Assembly: GCA_947069175.1 (NCBI GenBank)
Contig: CAMTDV010000002.1
Location: forward strand, 7,171,054 to 7,235,053
DNA length: 64,000 bases
Direction: 5' to 3'
From: Scalesia atractyloides
Lineage: Eukaryota; Streptophyta; Magnoliopsida; Asterales; Asteraceae
Shown: positions 47,461 through 59,569 of the stretch, piece by piece
Position numbering within the stretch: position 1 is the first letter of the stretch
How the letters are laid out: each line of letters opens with the position of its first letter
The notes under the pieces: model-generated
The model's database searches: none
What the model was told of the DNA's origin: nothing
Seen by the model: only the letters and a program-made list of their open reading frames with translations
Position numbers and translations under genes: made by a program

Positions 47461-50400
47461 TCAAGCAGTTGCAGGAACCCGTGGTGCCATATTCTTGGCG
47501 GTTCCGTTCACAACCATTCCACGGTTCACGCGCTCCCTTTGATATCCTTCACCACCACGGTTGGGTGGTGCTCCACCACGCCCACCACCTCTGTTGCCGC
47601 CATAATCATTCCTTCCACCGCCAAATTCGCTGCCACGATTGTACCCTCTTCCACCACCATAACTTCCACGACCCCTTGGGCCTTCATTCCTGAACCCACC
47701 AGCACCTCTCCCGGCGGGAAATCGTCCACCACGAGTTCCTGTTCAAATTATAATGGCTTAAATATAAAAAAAAGATGGTAATTTCAATCTATTTAGTTAA
47801 AAAATAAATATAAATTGAGTTATATCTAATTTTTAACTGTTCAAACAGAAACTTTTAAACGCTGGTTAAACAAAACCAGATACCCAACATGTATTAAAAA
47901 GCTTAGAACCTCTTACGTCTTTGATTCAACGTCTGCTAACATCTTAAAACTGTAATTTGTAATCATACTTAAAAAATTATGTAGCTATAGAACTCAAAAA
48001 CTAGAAACTATAAAGAGTGACGAGTCAACCCGATGCCTTTGACCCATAATAAAATTACTCGTTCTGAACCACACACGTTATTAACCAACCCATCACACCC
48101 ACCCACTTTGCCACCTGTAACCTAATTAAAAAAACATCTAGAACATACCTTTCGAGTTAGTGGATCGCTTCTCCTCGACAACAGCATTGCGCCCACCAAT
48201 TACGACTGGTGAAGCCTAAAACATAATAAGATATATATCACATGATCCGATAATATAAATAATCAACAGACAGCAGTCCTATTCAGAGAGACAAATAAGT
48301 TGGTGCAATAATGACTAGCAAATAAACAGAAACTGATGCATTATGCATACCTCAATCGCCTTTTGAACAGCATCAGGCACCTCAAATTCAACAAATCCAA
48401 AACAGAATCCCTGTTGCTGCCATATGAGTTTAGTGAAAGTTAAAAATCAAAAACATTATAAATACACCTTGGAGAGGGGGATATGTACCCTGTTGCTCCG
48501 AACTTGAATGCCGTTGGGCTTAATGGGCCCAAACTTCTTGAACTCATCCTCCAGCATAGCAGGTGTAGCACTCATAGGAAGCCCCTTGATGTAGATGGAG
48601 AATCCATCAGCTGCCAGAAACAAAAAAGATCAATAACACTATCCGTGCATAAATTTTTATGTTTGGTGTTTTTCTATATAATACCATGCTAAAAAGAATC
48701 TAAAACATCATGCCAAAAATTTAAAACACAATGCCTACATAGACTTTTCACACTTTGTAGGAAAAATGCCCTTTGTAGACGAAACCTTACCAGTATATGT
48801 GTATGTATTAATAACTTAAATATAAACTTTATATAACATAACAACAATGTTTTAATTAAGGCGATACATTTTAAATTACCGAAAAAGAACTTTTTAACAA
48901 ATTATTATTTCTGAGAAAAAAAAAAACCTTTCAAGAAAAATATACAGTAGTTCTCAAAAAGAAGAATTTAAGATATCAAACTTATAGTAAATACATGTAA
49001 ATAAAATCTAACTAGAAAAAAAAAGATGCATATAGTATATACAAATAAAAAATTATGTGTATATTACATGAAAACATAATATGGGATATTGGAGACCTTC
49101 AAGCCTAGCCAAATATTAGAAACCGCTATGCCACTTTCAGGCTCAACTCAACAAAGCCTAAGACTGGGCCTGGCCCAGCCCAGGACATGCCTTGGGCCCA
49201 AGAGCAATTGTGAACTTTATGCAAAAGCATGAATATGATTTCAAAGAACGCAAACATACCTTCTTCCTCATGAGTATCATTTTCAACAGCATCAACATTA
49301 GAAGCCGCTGCCTCAGGGGCTGCGACAATTGGTGGAACGTTGTTCACCTGCTGCTCTTGGTTCCTTGGCTGCGGTTTCCTCAGGGCGGGTGCCGGAGATG
49401 AAAACAAAACACCATTCTGCTTCAGGTCCATTACCTTCAACACCAATAGAACGTACCATAAATAATATGCAAAGCTTGGCCTAGATTTGATGGCTGAAAG
49501 CGGCTTTGAAAAACTGATCGTAAAGACGACTTACAATAGAAGCATATGACTTCTTTGGGGCTTCTTCAATCTTGGTGCTAGATTCAACAACCGGTTGTGA
49601 TGGTTCAACAACTTCATCGACAACTTCAGGTACCGCCTCTTCCTCTACAATAGCCACTTCCACCGCCACATTCTCTGGAGGATTCAACGCTACTTCCGCT
49701 TGAGATTCCTCTGGTGGTTCAACAAGTTGATCGGTAATGTGATTCTCCTCCACGTTTGCACTTTCAATCACTGCAGAAAAATAGATCAGCATACATATCA
49801 TAGCTTGAACTCAACAAAAAAATAAGTATAAAATAATTAAATTGTCCATTTTAGGTGATGACCAATCAAAGAATAACAGTAGAACAAAAAAAACTCTCAT
49901 CAATAGGAGTGTGTTACACTTTTGACAACTTTAGAAGTGAACAAAACTTTTACAAAAGAGTAAAATGCCATTTTTGTCCCTAAGGTTTGGTCAATTTTGC
50001 GACTTTTGTCCAAAGGTTTGTTTTTCTACATCTGGATCCAAAAAGTTTGAAATCTTGCCATTTTCATTTGGCTAACTCCATCCATTTTTCTCCGTTAAGG
50101 ATATTTCCATCTATTTTGTTAACTTAAGGGCAATTTGGTCTAACAGAGGGTATTTTAAATGCTTGTACAGATAGTGAAAAAGACCGAATTGCCCTTTAAG
50201 TTAACAAAAAAAGCCAAAAATACCCGACTTAACGGAGAAAAAAAGGATGGAGTTAACGAGCCAGATGAAAATGGCAAGATTTCAAACCTTTTGGATCCAG
50301 ATGCGGAAAAAAAAACATTTGGACGAAATTCGCAGAACTGACCAAACCGCAGGACAAAAATGACATTTTACTCTTTACAAAAATTAAGGACGGACTTCTG

Positions 50401-52726
50401 AAAATATTTGGATTAAAAAAGTACTTGTTTAATAAAGATAGCTTTGTCCACATAACATCACTCAATTTCATATATTAATTAATGTAATTATTTCTGATGT
50501 AGACTCAAATTTATCAACTTTGTGAAAATAAAATAAACTGACGGTATGGATTTAAAATATCAATATTAGCAAAATATGTGTATCTTCAGTCACCTTGCTC
50601 GGGAACAATGGAATCCTTGACATCCTCAACAGGGTCGATGTTTCCATCATGATGAATAGCATCCTCCATGTAACGGAACATATCATTCAACACAAAGTAG
50701 CCTTTGTCTTGTGGTGCAAGAAAGAAAGACTGAGTGAACTTCTTAAGAACATTGTCTTTTCCGGTCAGCTTCCCGGTGACTAAAACATTAACCCCGCCAC
50801 TCAATGATTCTTGTGCATCAACGGATTTAATCTCAGCCCTTAGCTCGTCATAGTTAAGAGATAATATTTTAGAATTGATGGCCTGCACATCCAAAAAAAG
50901 ATCAAAACGAGAAGATTACAGATTGTGTTCAACAGGACACTTATTCACAAGTGTCTTTAATATAACGAAGTAGAAATCCATTCTTTGTTCAGCTTGTTTA
51001 GTTGTGTTCATCAATCTACTTCTCTCAAACAAAAAGTTAAAAGAGTAAAATGCCATTTTCGTCCATGAGGTTTGGCAAGTTTTGCGAATTTCACCCAAAG
51101 GTTTGTTTTTCCGCATCTGGATCCAAAAAGTTTGAAATCTTGTCATTTTCATCCGGCTCACTAACTCCGTCCATTTTTTCTTAGTTAAGTCAGAGGGAAT
51201 TTCGTTTTTTGTTAACTTCGCTAACTACGTCCCTTTTTCTTCGCTATGTCAAGGTAATTTTGTTTTTTTGTTAACCTAAAGGGTAATTCGGTCTTTTTCA
51301 CTTTAATTACAAGCATTTAGCATAATGTACAAGACCAAATTGCCCTTTAAGTTAACAAAAAGACGAAAGTGCCCCTGACTTAAAGGAGAAAAATGGATGG
51401 AGTTAACGAGGCGGATGAAAATGGCAAGATTTCAAACCTTTTGGATCCAATGCGGAAAAACAAACCTTTGGACAAAAGTCGCAAAACTGGCCAAACCTCA
51501 AAGACGAAAAATGGCATTTTACTCAGGTTAAAATCTTTCCCACAGTTCTAGGGTAATTTATCGATGATACAATGAAACTAGTCGACTTAGAAGCAATTGT
51601 ACAAGAACAGTATACTATCAAAATTTTAATTATCATGCATAGTGATGATTATATGAATGATATAGGAGGGAAGAAAGTCGTACGTCCATGGTAGTGGTTA
51701 CGCTCATGGAACCGTCATCCTCAGGGCGTCCAAGTTTGCTGATATCCTGATAAAACCGGTGAACTAAACCAGGAGACTGGTGAAGTATATGATAATATTG
51801 CTGAACAAACGCATTGCCAACCTGTTTATCAATCAAACATAAAATATAAGCCTGTCACTGCAAACAATACAATCACATAAAACAGACATAGATTAACCCA
51901 TTTGATGAGTAACATCTCCTAGGTTTTTCTCATGGATTACTAGCAGCTTTTGATTGACAAACTATAACCACAAATCAAGTGCATGAAAATATGAAATCAA
52001 TAACTTATAACGTTGTTGTTTAATCCGTTAATGGTGAAAAACCAAAAGTAAAGATTGAGGCTAAAATGCTAAATGAGGTATTAAGTGTATGACTTGAACC
52101 GACATATTAACCAATTGTGTATGTGTGTGTATTTTGATGGAGCACTATTAACAGCTCAACACCACAGATTGGGCTTTCACATTCCAGTATTCCACCAAGC
52201 TAACATCATCAGCATAAACCATTGAAATACACATCAATAAAAAAATCATCATTAACATCATTCGCAAACAAACCCCTAATCAGTTGCCCAACAACTCAAA
52301 ATCACAACCATCGGATAAAAGAGAAAAATATGAGAAAATCACGAAAACGGTATAGGTAAAACAATAAAGAGACAAGATCTTAACATACCGTTCAACATTT
52401 TTTTCTTTTTAGTTGTAAAATGTTAACATAAATCAAACAGACACATTCTAATACTAAGTATATTAGACATTTGTGCCTTAATTGGTTTAAACCGGTGTAA
52501 AAACAAACAATACAACAACACATAGGTGTAGATCACATAAATGTACTTATTAATAAACACCATATTCCCAAAATCATAACCACATTCCAAACATAACAAC
52601 AAATCATACAGCCACCACAAAGCACTCAAATTTGTTCCATATATTCAAATATAACGAAATAACATAAACAATACATACAACTTGGGCAGAAACAGGTTGC
52701 TGCATTGCCGGAGCTGGAGCTGCCAT
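47461..52726 (-). CDS. G3BP-like protein (NTF2-like domain, RRM, RGG tail)
   Basis: Nine coding exons join in frame: 52679-52726, 51684-51821, 50594-50882, 49535-49770, 49260-49434, 48489-48610, 48351-48416, 48149-48215 and 47461-47738 (1419 bases, 472 residues plus TGA). All introns have GT/AG ends, and phases agree at every junction. Residues about 1-160 form the NTF2-like domain (VVGNAFVQQYYHILHQSP, then FTQSFFLAPQDKGYFVLND). An acidic Val/Glu-rich linker ends with KKSYASIV. The RRM has RNP2-like IYIKGLP and RNP1-like GFCFGFVEF, and the tail is Gly/Arg-rich (RGGRFPAGRGAGG) ending VPATA. This is the architecture of plant Ras-GAP SH3-binding (G3BP) proteins, which assemble stress granules: the NTF2-like part dimerises and binds short partner motifs, while RRM and RGG bind RNA. 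Length is typical and no lesion is seen. The start ATG follows a spliced 5' UTR. Confidence 0.93.
49949..50382. mobile_element. Mutator-like MITE in G3BP-like intron 3
   Basis: The element is 49958-50373 (416 bp), flanked by identical 9-bp repeats TTTACAAAA (49949-49957 and 50374-50382). The ends are GAGTAAAATGCCATTTTTGTCC and its near complement, and the arms are inverted along most of the length. The short open frames at 50159-50341 (+) and 50253-50471 (-) are shadows of it. Confidence 0.88.
51034..51533. mobile_element. Mutator-like MITE in G3BP-like intron 2
   Basis: The element is 51043-51524 (482 bp) and belongs to the same family as the copy at 49958. Flanking 9-mers are AAGTTAAAA and AGGTTAAAA, one mismatch. 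It contains an extra partial inner duplication (GTTAACTTCGCTAACTACGTCC) relative to the other copy. Confidence 0.85.
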
Positions 52727-52745
52727 TGTTGAATAAATCGAAACC

Positions 52746-52835
52746 CTAAAGAAACGCACCATAAACGATAAGTTATTAGAGAGGATAAATAGAAGAGAAA
52801 GCGCATAGGATATGAATACATGAAGAGATCTGTAC
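52746..52835 (-). other. 5' UTR intron of the G3BP-like gene
   Basis: A 90-bp intron is predicted from donor TTCAG|GTACAG (exon end 52836) and acceptor TTTAG|GGTTTCG (exon resumes at 52745), placing the ATG 20 bases into the second exon. Confidence 0.6.
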
Positions 52836-52888
52836 CTGAAATTCGTGGAGAATGAGGAAGGAAAAATCGCCGATCCGTATGGATTGTT

Positions 52889-52889
<1 letters not shown>

Positions 52890-52933
<44 letters not shown>

Positions 52934-52939
52934 GGGTTT
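52890..52939 (-). promoter_or_regulatory. (CA)n leader with adjacent telo-box
   Basis: On the minus strand an AAACCCTAA telo-box (complement of 52931-52939) is followed by about 20 CA dinucleotides. Both fall between the TATA box and the 5' UTR intron. Telo-boxes are known near start sites of plant translation-related genes. Confidence 0.55.
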
Positions 52940-53019
52940 GGTGTATACTTGACGGATCCTGGAGAGAGCGGGTACGTACGCAGGGAAAAGGGGGAAGCGT
53001 ATGAAAGGGTTTCCTCGGA

Positions 53020-53028
53020 CTTATATAG
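53020..53028 (-). promoter_or_regulatory. TATA box of the G3BP-like gene
   Basis: CTATATAAG on the minus strand. Transcription would start about 25-32 bases downstream, near 52990. Confidence 0.6.
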
Positions 53029-53049
53029 TACGGAGAAATGCCCTGGTTT

Positions 53050-54554
53050 TTTGGTTTTTCTCTTTTAAATCTTTAGGACTTCATTAATTCAAATTTGATT
53101 TTTATTTATTATCAACCTAGTTTAAGTTAATACCGGTGGGATTCTCATATGTTTTGTTGCGGGCCTTTGGTTATTACTGGTCTGATTCATTACATTATCA
53201 TTACTAATGTATGGTTGGTATATGTTCGGATTGTGATCATAAAAAAATAAAGTGTATATGACTCGTTTGAATACCGATGTTGTTTGGTCGGTATATGTTT
53301 GGGTTGTGATGATAAATAAAATCAACTATGTATGACTTGTTCGAATACCGATGTTGTTCGGTCGATATATGTTCGGTTTGTGATGATAAAAAAATATATA
53401 CGACTCGTTCAAGTAGAACTTTTATCGAATCGTACATAATACTAGGCACATGATGACGTTAATAATAAAAAAAACTATACCGATGTTATATGGTACCGGT
53501 ATCGATATTGTTCAGAAAATATCAATATCAGTAATATTAAAAAAGAAAATCATTAAAAGTTAAAATTAAAGAAATATATTTAAGATTAAAAGTAAATATA
53601 GTAATAATCTATTGTAATAATATTGAAATGATAAAAAGATGTAAACAAGAAACTATATATATTATTATTATAAAAATCAAATTAGTATTCATGATCATAT
53701 TTCAATTATATATAATTAAATTAAATTAGAGTAACAACATCCACAACACTATGGTTTTAAGCGTTTTAAGGAGAGAGAAAGGCAAGGTAGAGCATGGAAG
53801 GGATGAGCATAAAATTACTTGTTCAAGATTTTTTTACCATTAATTCCCCACCGAAAGATTAGGTCAATATATGTCAGTAGTGGAATATTGAGTAATCTTT
53901 AAATACCGTTAATGATCCTTTTGTTTTCAGTTGATGATGCTTGCCCAGTTTGTCGTAAGGTTTGTTTGGATAAGTTTGGGGAGCATGTGAATAATAAGTT
54001 CTGATTATTTGACCTATTGTTTGCTCATTGTTGATAGTTTGATCGGTTTTTGAATTGTTGGTTGCTCAGTCTTCTACTTTTATCATCATTGTGGTGTTAG
54101 GGTTCTCAAGCTTGAAACCCTAGGCGATTTCTCTGGTAAGAATTTTTCCCTGTTTGTATTTTCCTTTCGTATTGTTTTCTGGTTGGGGCAGGTTAAAAAA
54201 AATCTTTTTTAGCTTGGGCTACGGCTGCTAAGGCTTGGTTGGAATATACCCTAACTTGGGCACCCCATGATTAGATCGTTTTATCCCTCTTTTATTTATT
54301 TTCACACGATTATTACTTATAGGCCTTTCTTGACTAGTGTACGAGCATTGAGATACCGAGGAGAGACATCCCTTGGGTTTTACGTGTGCATTTATACGTG
54401 TTGCATAAGTCCTTGCTTATTTCTTCGTGTTACTCTTGTCTTTTTTAAATGGTTGAAACTCTGGTTAGCAAGTTCGATACTAGTGATCCTTTATATTTAC
54501 ATGCTAGCGACGCAAGCTCCTTGACTATTGTGAACATTAAGTTAAGATGCACTG
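53050..54554. other. Intergenic, with a likely copia leader at its end
   Basis: 53200-53450 contains three diverged repeats of ACCGATGTTGTTTGGTCGGTATATG-like text. From about 54000 the sequence (GGGTTCTCAAGCTTGAAACC and following) may be the leader of the copia element. No LTR start was identified. Confidence 0.35.
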
Positions 54555-56600
54555 AGAATTACAGGACTTGAGCAAATGCTTTAAAATGGAGTTTACATGA
54601 TAACAATAAAATAGGCTTCATAGATGGTTCTTGCATAAAATCTGTTGAAAATGAAACTTTAGCTTTTCAATGGGATAGGTCTAATTCGGTTTATTCTTAC
54701 CAGAATTCTTAATTATATGTGTGAAGTGTTATACGTAGGTCTAGTTTACTTTAAAATTGCTTCTGAAATATGGGATGATTTAAAAGAAACCTACGATGAA
54801 GTTGATAGATATGTAGTGTTTAGTTTGTATTAAAAAAATCAATTTTATGACCAAAAAATGGTAGTCATGTGCCTGATTATTATCATAAATTATATACAAT
54901 ATGGTGACACTTCGATGCCGTGTGATTATCTTCTTGTCATTGTGAGGCCTTAGTATACTTTAATGACTTTAGCCAACTGATAAACTAATGTAGTTTTTAA
55001 TGGGTCTTAATGAATTTTATCAACCCTCAAAACTAATCTTTTAACTTGTGATTTTTTCTCTTTTATTAAAATTGAATTTTCAATAATGTCTAGAGAGGAA
55101 TCATACAGAGGTGAAAACACCCTTATAAGAGTCAAAATGTGAGTTTTGTGTAAAACCAATAATTTATATGACGGTAAAAATAGATTTAATAATAGGCCAA
55201 ATCCAAACCTTAATTGCACTCGTTGGTCAATGTGGGCCTAGACCACTTGGTAGAGGCATTGTCTCTTATAGAATAGGTCTTAGGTTTAAACCCGGCAAGG
55301 ACGATTAGATTAGGATTATTGGTATAACAACCGTTGGGCGTTGCTATTCGAAAGAAAAATAATTGCACTCATTGTCACAACCAGGGCCATAAAGATGTTA
55401 TGAGTTGGTTGGATATACTCAAGGTTATAAATTTACACCCGAGCAAGGAAATAGTGAAGGGGTAGAGTCAATAGTTTTGTCTAATAAAGTCGTACTGGAT
55501 ATTTGTGCAAGTTCTTCTAGCAATTCTATTCTTGTTGAAAGCAAAAAATAGTGAAGGATCTCAAAATACAAATTTTAGAGGTAACTCCATTAAACTTTTT
55601 TTCTCACACGTTATTAGTAAATCTATTTACCGTTTTGCTAACTGTCCCTTTGTATCACCGTCTGGTTGGATTGTTGATTCTAAAGAAAAATGGTGACATC
55701 TAATAAAGGATTAACAAACTAGATCGATGTATCTAACCATAATATTTATGTGAAACACCTAATGGGACAAACGCATAATTACTAAAATTGGCTCCTTAAA
55801 ATTGACTGAGGGAGTCACTTTATGTTATACCTTTGTTTTCCCATAATACTATGTTAACATGATGTATGTGTATAAACTTACTCGTGATGACAAATTACAT
55901 GGTTTTTTGATGAGTATAATTGTTATCTTCGGTATTTGCGTACAAAGAGAATTCTGGTGACTGCTAGTTAAATTGATGGATTATACTTATGTCGTGATGT
56001 TTCTATACTTGTAAAGGTGTGCTTTAAAAGTCATGATGCTGTAAACGTGTGACACTCCAGTCTAGGACGCCATTCTAATCAAGTGTTAAATGTTCTATAA
56101 GATAATTTGAAGTCTAAAACCTTAGGTCAGTTGTTTTCTTGTGATGTTTGCCACAAAGCCAGATAACATAGAGAACTATTTCCCTTAAGTGATCATAAAT
56201 CATCCTATGTGGGATAGCAAGTTCACTTAGATGTTTCGAGTCCCTATAAAAACAAGCCATGAAGGTTATAGGTTTTTCTTTATTGTTGTGGATGATTTTT
56301 CTGGGTGTGTGAGGATTTACTTACTAAAATCTTAAAGTGAAGTCTTTTACAATGTTGAAAGGTTTTTTAAAATGATAAAAACTTAATTTGATAAAACTAT
56401 CAAATCCTTAGAAGTAACAATGGGACTGAATTTGTAAAAAACCAAATGTCTACTGCGAAACAATAAAATTATTCATCAAAAAGCATTTGTGCATATAGTT
56501 CACAACATAATGGAATCGTTGAACGAAAACATAATGTTGTTATAACTCTCTGATCTCAAGGGGGCATTCCCTTTTATTTTTGGTATGATTGTGTCCTTAC
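54555..56600 (+). mobile_element. Decayed Ty1-copia element, gag to integrase part
   Basis: In shifting frames the plus strand encodes pieces of a copia gag (NKIGFIDGSC, WDDLKETYDEVD, HKLYTIW), a CCHC zinc knuckle split by a SINE (55222-55359), the pre-protease and GAG-pre-integrase text (WIVDS, then CDVCHKA), and the integrase core (VHLDV, then a GTEFV and QHNGIVERKH order). Many stops and frameshifts show it is long dead. It breaks off near 56600, before any reverse transcriptase, and neither LTR was located. Confidence 0.75.
55211..55370 (+). mobile_element. SINE nested in the copia gag zinc knuckle
   Basis: The SINE is about 55222-55359 (138 bp) between identical 11-bp repeats TAATTGCACTC (55211-55221 and 55360-55370). 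It has an A-box-like TGGGCCTAGACCACTTGG and a B box GGTTTAAACCC (55283-55293), and ends in an A-rich GAAAGAAAAA. Removing it and one repeat restores the zinc-knuckle reading N-C-T-H-C. Confidence 0.85.
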
Positions 56601-57173
56601 TTTTCCTTGTTTGGGCTTGGACTTGGTTGATATATCGGTTTGAGGCCCTAGTCACGCACGTCTTCTTTTTTGGGATTTAGGAGCCGGTTGCGACATTCCT
56701 TTCTTCTTGGATTGAGGATATATTTCTTGAGGGGACGTCGGTGTTTGCCGACTATATATTGTTGTCTCGTCTATGATGTTAACACACGAAAGAATTAATC
56801 TTTTATTTGTCTTCATCTCTATTTTCTACAATATCATAGGGCTTACAAACCCATTGTCTTTGTCAACATAACCTAAATATGTGTTGAAACTCTTGTATTC
56901 AAACATTTTATTCGAAATAAAACATTGGATTGCCATTTGTGACACTTGTCGGTCGCGCTAACCTGTTGTAGTAGTGAGAAGAGAATGACAGAAACATTTA
57001 TAATACAAACATAAATTTGAGGATAAAGTGATACTACATTACTACAAGAAGTAGGATGTAGATATATAGTGAATTCATAAAACATTTATTTTCCTTTCAC
57101 AAACATTAAAATGACAGAAATTAAATAAGCAATAAGAAAATGATTAATGAGTCACCAAGAGAAGTATTATGAA
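56601..57173. other. Intergenic
   Basis: No feature recognised. The right portion is the 3' flank of the GST pseudogene. Confidence 0.4.
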
Positions 57174-58346
57174 CTACACATTAAACAGTTGCATAACTTT
57201 CTTCCAAGCTGGTCTGTTTGAAATATCATCCCACCACAGGTTCACTTTCTTCCTGTCTCTCACCATGTGACCAAGCTCACATTCATTCATCAAGTACCTA
57301 ATCCCAGGGAGGTGGCTCAGGTCAGCAAGGGTGAACCAGTCTCCGGCTAGGTAGTTGGTCTTCGATAGCTGTTGTTCGTAAATATCAAACACTTGTTCAA
57401 GTTTTTTCTCACAGATATGAACCAGATCAAAGTCAGTTGACTAGTTTTTGAAGAACAATGGTGTAAACCATGTCATTGAAGTGGTGTGCTTCCACTTCTA
57501 GCCATTGGTCAACTAAGGCTTTCTCTTCTAATGTGGTTCCATACAGGTTTCCATTTTTGTCACCATATTTTGTTGCATAATACCTTATGATCGCCCTTGA
57601 TTCTACACATTTTTTTAATGAAGGTTATTAGAAGGATGAGTTACATTGTATGTAAAGATAATTACATCCTCACATGGTTTTTTTTACTGTGTTATTTTTT
57701 AAACCCCTTTGTACATTGTTTTTTCTTTGAAAATATCTAAATTCTAGTTTTATTTGATCTTTTTGCTTATACGTAGATAAAATGTTTACCAAAAAAACTT
57801 AAATGTCTTCAAAATAAAGTATTTTAAGATATTTACGAGATAAACAATTTAATATTTTATTTTAGATACAGTTTCAAATTAAATATACATTTACATGAAT
57901 ATATAGACAGAAATAAGATTAACAAAACTCTTGTGTTAAAAGTTTATAAATAACAAATGTAAAATGTTACAAAAAACGAGTTCAACTGTTTTCATTTCAA
58001 CCACTTTGAAGTCGCTATTTTAAATAGCAAATTAAAATGTTTTTGCAACAGAAAAATATAATTACATGTCATTACCAAAAAGCCGAAAATCATCATCCAT
58101 CCTCGATAACTGGCACTTGTCCAAAAAGCTACAAGGAAAATCTATATTAGTTCGCATCTTAGATAGATATAAAATAACCACATGAGCAATGAAATTTACT
58201 TGTTTTTTAAGAAAATCGGGTTGTTTATGCTCGTTGGAGTCTAAGTCAACGTCGATTAGCTCAAAGTCAATCTTGAACTCAAAAAGGCAAGCCAAGACCC
58301 TTTGTGGACAAGCCGCTTTGATCGGACCATATACCTTGACTACCAT
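57174..58346 (-). pseudogene. Phi-class glutathione S-transferase pseudogene, AN9/TT19-like
   Basis: The three-exon layout of phi GSTs is kept: exon 1 58200-58346 (49 codons, MVVKVYG then AACPQRV, ending EHKQPDFLKKQ), exon 2 58076-58128, exon 3 57174-57602. Splice sites look intact. Exon 2 is 53 bases instead of the usual 49: after FGQVPVIEDG an extra 4 bases (ATGA) shift the frame to TGA TGA. Exon 3 in its proper frame reads SRAIIRYYATKYGDKNGNLYG and ALVDQWLEVEA, then a deletion of several codons with a frameshift after LQKLV (near 57440) is followed by the normal C-terminal text FDIYEQQLSKTNYLAGDWFT and LADLSHLP. The AACPQRV start, the VIEDGDFRLFE and the DQWLEVE text are most like the anthocyanin-transport group (petunia AN9, Arabidopsis TT19), which escort anthocyanins to the vacuole. 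No functional protein is expected. Group assignment is from memory of those proteins. Confidence 0.82.
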
Positions 58347-58759
58347 GTTCCTAGAAGCTTTTGGGTTCTTGTGTTATGGACCATGATGAAAGTGGTTCGT
58401 CATACGTACTTAAAATATAAAGATTTGGGGTGGTTGTGAACCAACAAAAGGTTAATAGGGTTAGATGGAGAATGGTGGTTGTGAACCAACGAAATTGTAT
58501 ACTTATTCACAAAATGCTCTAAAGTTTGAATAAATTTCATTTACAATCCCTGTGACATATAGTTGAAGACTTGAAGCCCATATAATAACTTTTATCTTAA
58601 TAAATTATGGTTGTCTTGACTTTTAAAAATTGCTACTGAAACCCTAAATTAACTAAAACTTATCATAGAACGACCTCAGTTAATAGGTAAAAATTGTGTT
58701 ATTTTGAAAATCTAGAAAATACAAAACCTTATTTCTCAGTTTATAAATAGAACTTACAA
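58347..58759. other. Upstream flank of the GST pseudogene
   Basis: Contains a 25-base direct repeat (GTGGTTGTGAACCAAC near 58429 and 58473). No convincing TATA box. Confidence 0.4.
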
Positions 58760-58905
58760 AAGAATTAAGCATCTTGACGTTGCGACGGGCATAAAACCGT
58801 GTCAAATAGTATCAATGTCACACCACCGTCAGCGACCATCAATATTGGCTCGCCCTAGAACCTACGCGTTGCAACGAACCTATCAACCAGGAAAAATGAA
58901 AAGTA
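58760..58905 (-). mobile_element. Decayed Helitron 3' region
   Basis: On the minus strand the text GATGGTCGCTGACGG, GTGTGACATTGATAC and GATGCTTAATTC parallels the Helitron end at 23340-23414 but lacks the final CTAGT. Confidence 0.5.
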
Positions 58906-59412
58906 TATGAGACAAAAGTTGAAATGCTAAATTGCAAATAATAAAAAGTTTTTTGTATATAATTAAAAAAAAATTATGTGGGGTTAAAATTGTAAAAGGT
59001 AAAAATCTATAGGTTAAAATTAAAAAATCAATTTTTTTAGAAAAACTTCCAAAACAAAAGATATAACTCTATATGTTTAAAATTGTTGTTTAGAGTATTG
59101 AAATAACTTTATTTTTTAATAAAAGAAAGGTCTGTGCGTCACAATGGTGACCGAAGCCTTCAACCATTCTAAATAAAAGGAAAATTAAATTTAAAGCCTC
59201 AACTGATGCAACTATCTGTCAGTGTGGCACCCTTGGGTTGCAATAGCTTGTTTGCCACATATCACGTCATGCGTGGGTTTTATTATATTTTCTTGTTTCA
59301 TAAAATTTATTAGGAGAGAGATTGCATATTCGTTAACTTAGATTAAATTATTAAACTAAAAAAGGAAAAGACAAATGGATAAATAATTTTAAAAGTTTTA
59401 CTCTTTCAAACA
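58906..59412. other. AT-rich intergenic
   Basis: The first part (to about 59040) carries GTTAAAATT-type repeats matching the upstream part of the same Helitron family. No gene. Confidence 0.4.
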
Positions 59413-59569
59413 TTTATTTATGAATTAAATGCTTGGTTGGTCCCTGTGGTTTGCAAATCTTGCAGAAATGGTCCCAGTGGTTCACTAATTACACACTTGG
59501 TCTCAGTAGTTTCAAATTTTGCACTCGGGTGGTCCTTATCACTAACCTTTGTTAGATTTCTCAGTTAAG

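Noticed and set aside
47457..47781. Plus-strand His/Thr-rich open frames
   Set aside because: They are antisense shadows of the RGG-coding last exon of the G3BP-like gene.
50586..50894. Treating the 102-codon frame as a separate NTF2-like gene
   Set aside because: Splice borders and phases show it is exon 3 of the larger G3BP-like gene; the extra GD and stop come from reading into the intron.
54267..54524. 85-codon plus-strand open frame
   Set aside because: Located in the presumed leader of the dead copia element, with no motif.
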